A DNA stretch of 64,000 nt from Hyalangium versicolor (lineage in GTDB: Bacteria; Myxococcota; Myxococcia; Myxococcales; Myxococcaceae), in assembly GCF_020103695.1 (NCBI RefSeq), contig NZ_JAHXBF010000030.1, positions 62,001 through 126,000 on the forward strand, given 5' to 3'. A model generated the notes under the pieces. It was not told where the DNA came from and ran no database searches. It saw only the letters and a list, made by a program, of their open reading frames with translations. How positions within the stretch are numbered: the first letter of the stretch is position 1; each line of letters starts with the position of its first letter. Positions 63,615-64,000 of this stretch are shown here, one piece after another. Made by a program: the position numbers and the translations under genes.

Positions 63615-64000
63615 TCACGGTGGGCTGGAAAGAGGCTTGCGTCGGAGCAGGCCGGCGCGGTCGAGCAACTCGCGTACACGCTCGGCCAGGGCGAGGTGCT
63701 CGGGGTTGGAGACGGTGAAGCGCTCGGGAGTGAGGATGACGAGGGTGCCCAGGTCCTCCACGGGTTCGATGCGCACGGGGGCGGGCAGAGGGGGGAGTCG
63801 GCCCTGGCGGTGCGAGACATACGTCACCCAACCGACCTGCCAGTCTCGTTTGTCCCCCTTTGGCACCATCACATCCTGGAGGGCATAGGACGTGGACATC
63901 GCCCACTCGGGCGCCCACGCGGTGGCGAGCGCCCTCATCGCCGCTACTTGGAAGGGAGTCGTAAGGACCCGCTCTGAACCGGGCCCTTCCTCAGGCGCCC
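63615..64000 (-). CDS. Imm52-family immunity protein, copy B, 5' part off the right edge
   Basis: About 128 codons are visible; the frame is open to the right edge, so the true start lies outside. ERVLTTPFQVAAMRALATAW, VGWVTYVSHRQGRLPPLPAP and VRIEPVEDLGTLVILTPERF match the C-terminal half of the Imm52 gene at 61281. The central variable segment differs and probably sets toxin specificity. It lies 75 bp upstream of the Tox-REase-5 gene on the same strand. It may be an orphan immunity gene acquired by duplication, or the partner of another toxin just beyond the window. Confidence 0.82.
   Translation of the reverse strand, partial: APEEGPGSERVLTTPFQVAAMRALATAWAPEWAMSTSYALQDVMVPKGDKRDWQVGWVTYVSHRQGRLPPLPAPVRIEPVEDLGTLVILTPERFTVSNPEHLALAERVRELLDRAGLLRRKPLSSPP
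63632..63837. repeat. duplicated Imm52 3' segment, copy B
   Basis: Direct repeat of 61295-61500, in the same orientation 2337 bp away. Recombination between the copies would delete the toxin gene and one immunity gene. Confidence 0.8.

Overview
The window is high-GC DNA, densely coding on both strands, and almost certainly comes from a myxobacterium of the Cystobacterineae (Archangium/Cystobacter/Stigmatella-like). Support comes from Glt-type gliding genes ending in an AgmX/PglI-like C-terminal domain, thrombospondin-type-3/VWA surface lipoproteins with a MYXO-CTERM-like protein, many lipoproteins, and myxobacterial toxin/immunity-like families (DUF6310/DUF5953, Tox-REase-5/Imm52). No rRNA, tRNA, CRISPR array or intact insertion sequence was seen.

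Layout. 1-6.5 kb: a minus-strand Glt/Nfs-type envelope machinery operon (small exported protein, FHA/TonB-like GltG, beta-barrel, two helical-repeat proteins), running off the left edge. 6.6-12 kb: a beta-propeller/diheme cytochrome c protein, a divergent LysR regulator with a TauE/SafE exporter, and a GntR regulator with an odd tail. 12.2-13.5 kb: an orphan PilT-like ATPase. 13.6-24 kb: a surface island of VWA and type-3-thrombospondin lipoproteins, an MtsC-like sorted protein and further lipoproteins. 24.4-28.5 kb: a low-complexity Gly/Ala/Glu protein, a membrane Ser/Thr kinase and a decayed WD40 gene. 28.6-32 kb: small genes including a DUF6310/DUF5953 pair. 32-38.6 kb: GMC oxidoreductase with its Tat-exported partner, two lipoproteins, a P450 and an Old Yellow Enzyme.

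38.7-47.8 kb holds nine tightly packed minus-strand genes: two glycosyltransferases, a P-loop kinase, an M20-type hydrolase, an NAT-like fusion lacking the catalytic Cys, a propeller-like protein, a LOG-family protein, a polysaccharide deacetylase and a nucleotide-sugar epimerase. This looks like a dedicated pathway for a modified glycan or glycosylated small molecule and is the best candidate for an undescribed system. Upstream on the same strand lie a DUF3332 lipoprotein and an FHA-sigma54 activator.

50-60.5 kb: a tandem amidohydrolase whose second half has lost its metal ligands, a lipoprotein propeller, a methyltransferase, an OmpR-type two-component system, a second propeller/diheme protein and a cupin. 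60.5-64 kb: a lipoprotein and a Tox-REase-5 lipoprotein flanked by two Imm52 immunity genes sharing a near-identical 3' end.

Translational coupling (ATGA/GTGA overlaps) is pervasive. Start sites were chosen from these overlaps, Shine-Dalgarno sequences and signal peptides. All functions are read from sequence motifs; no database search was run.
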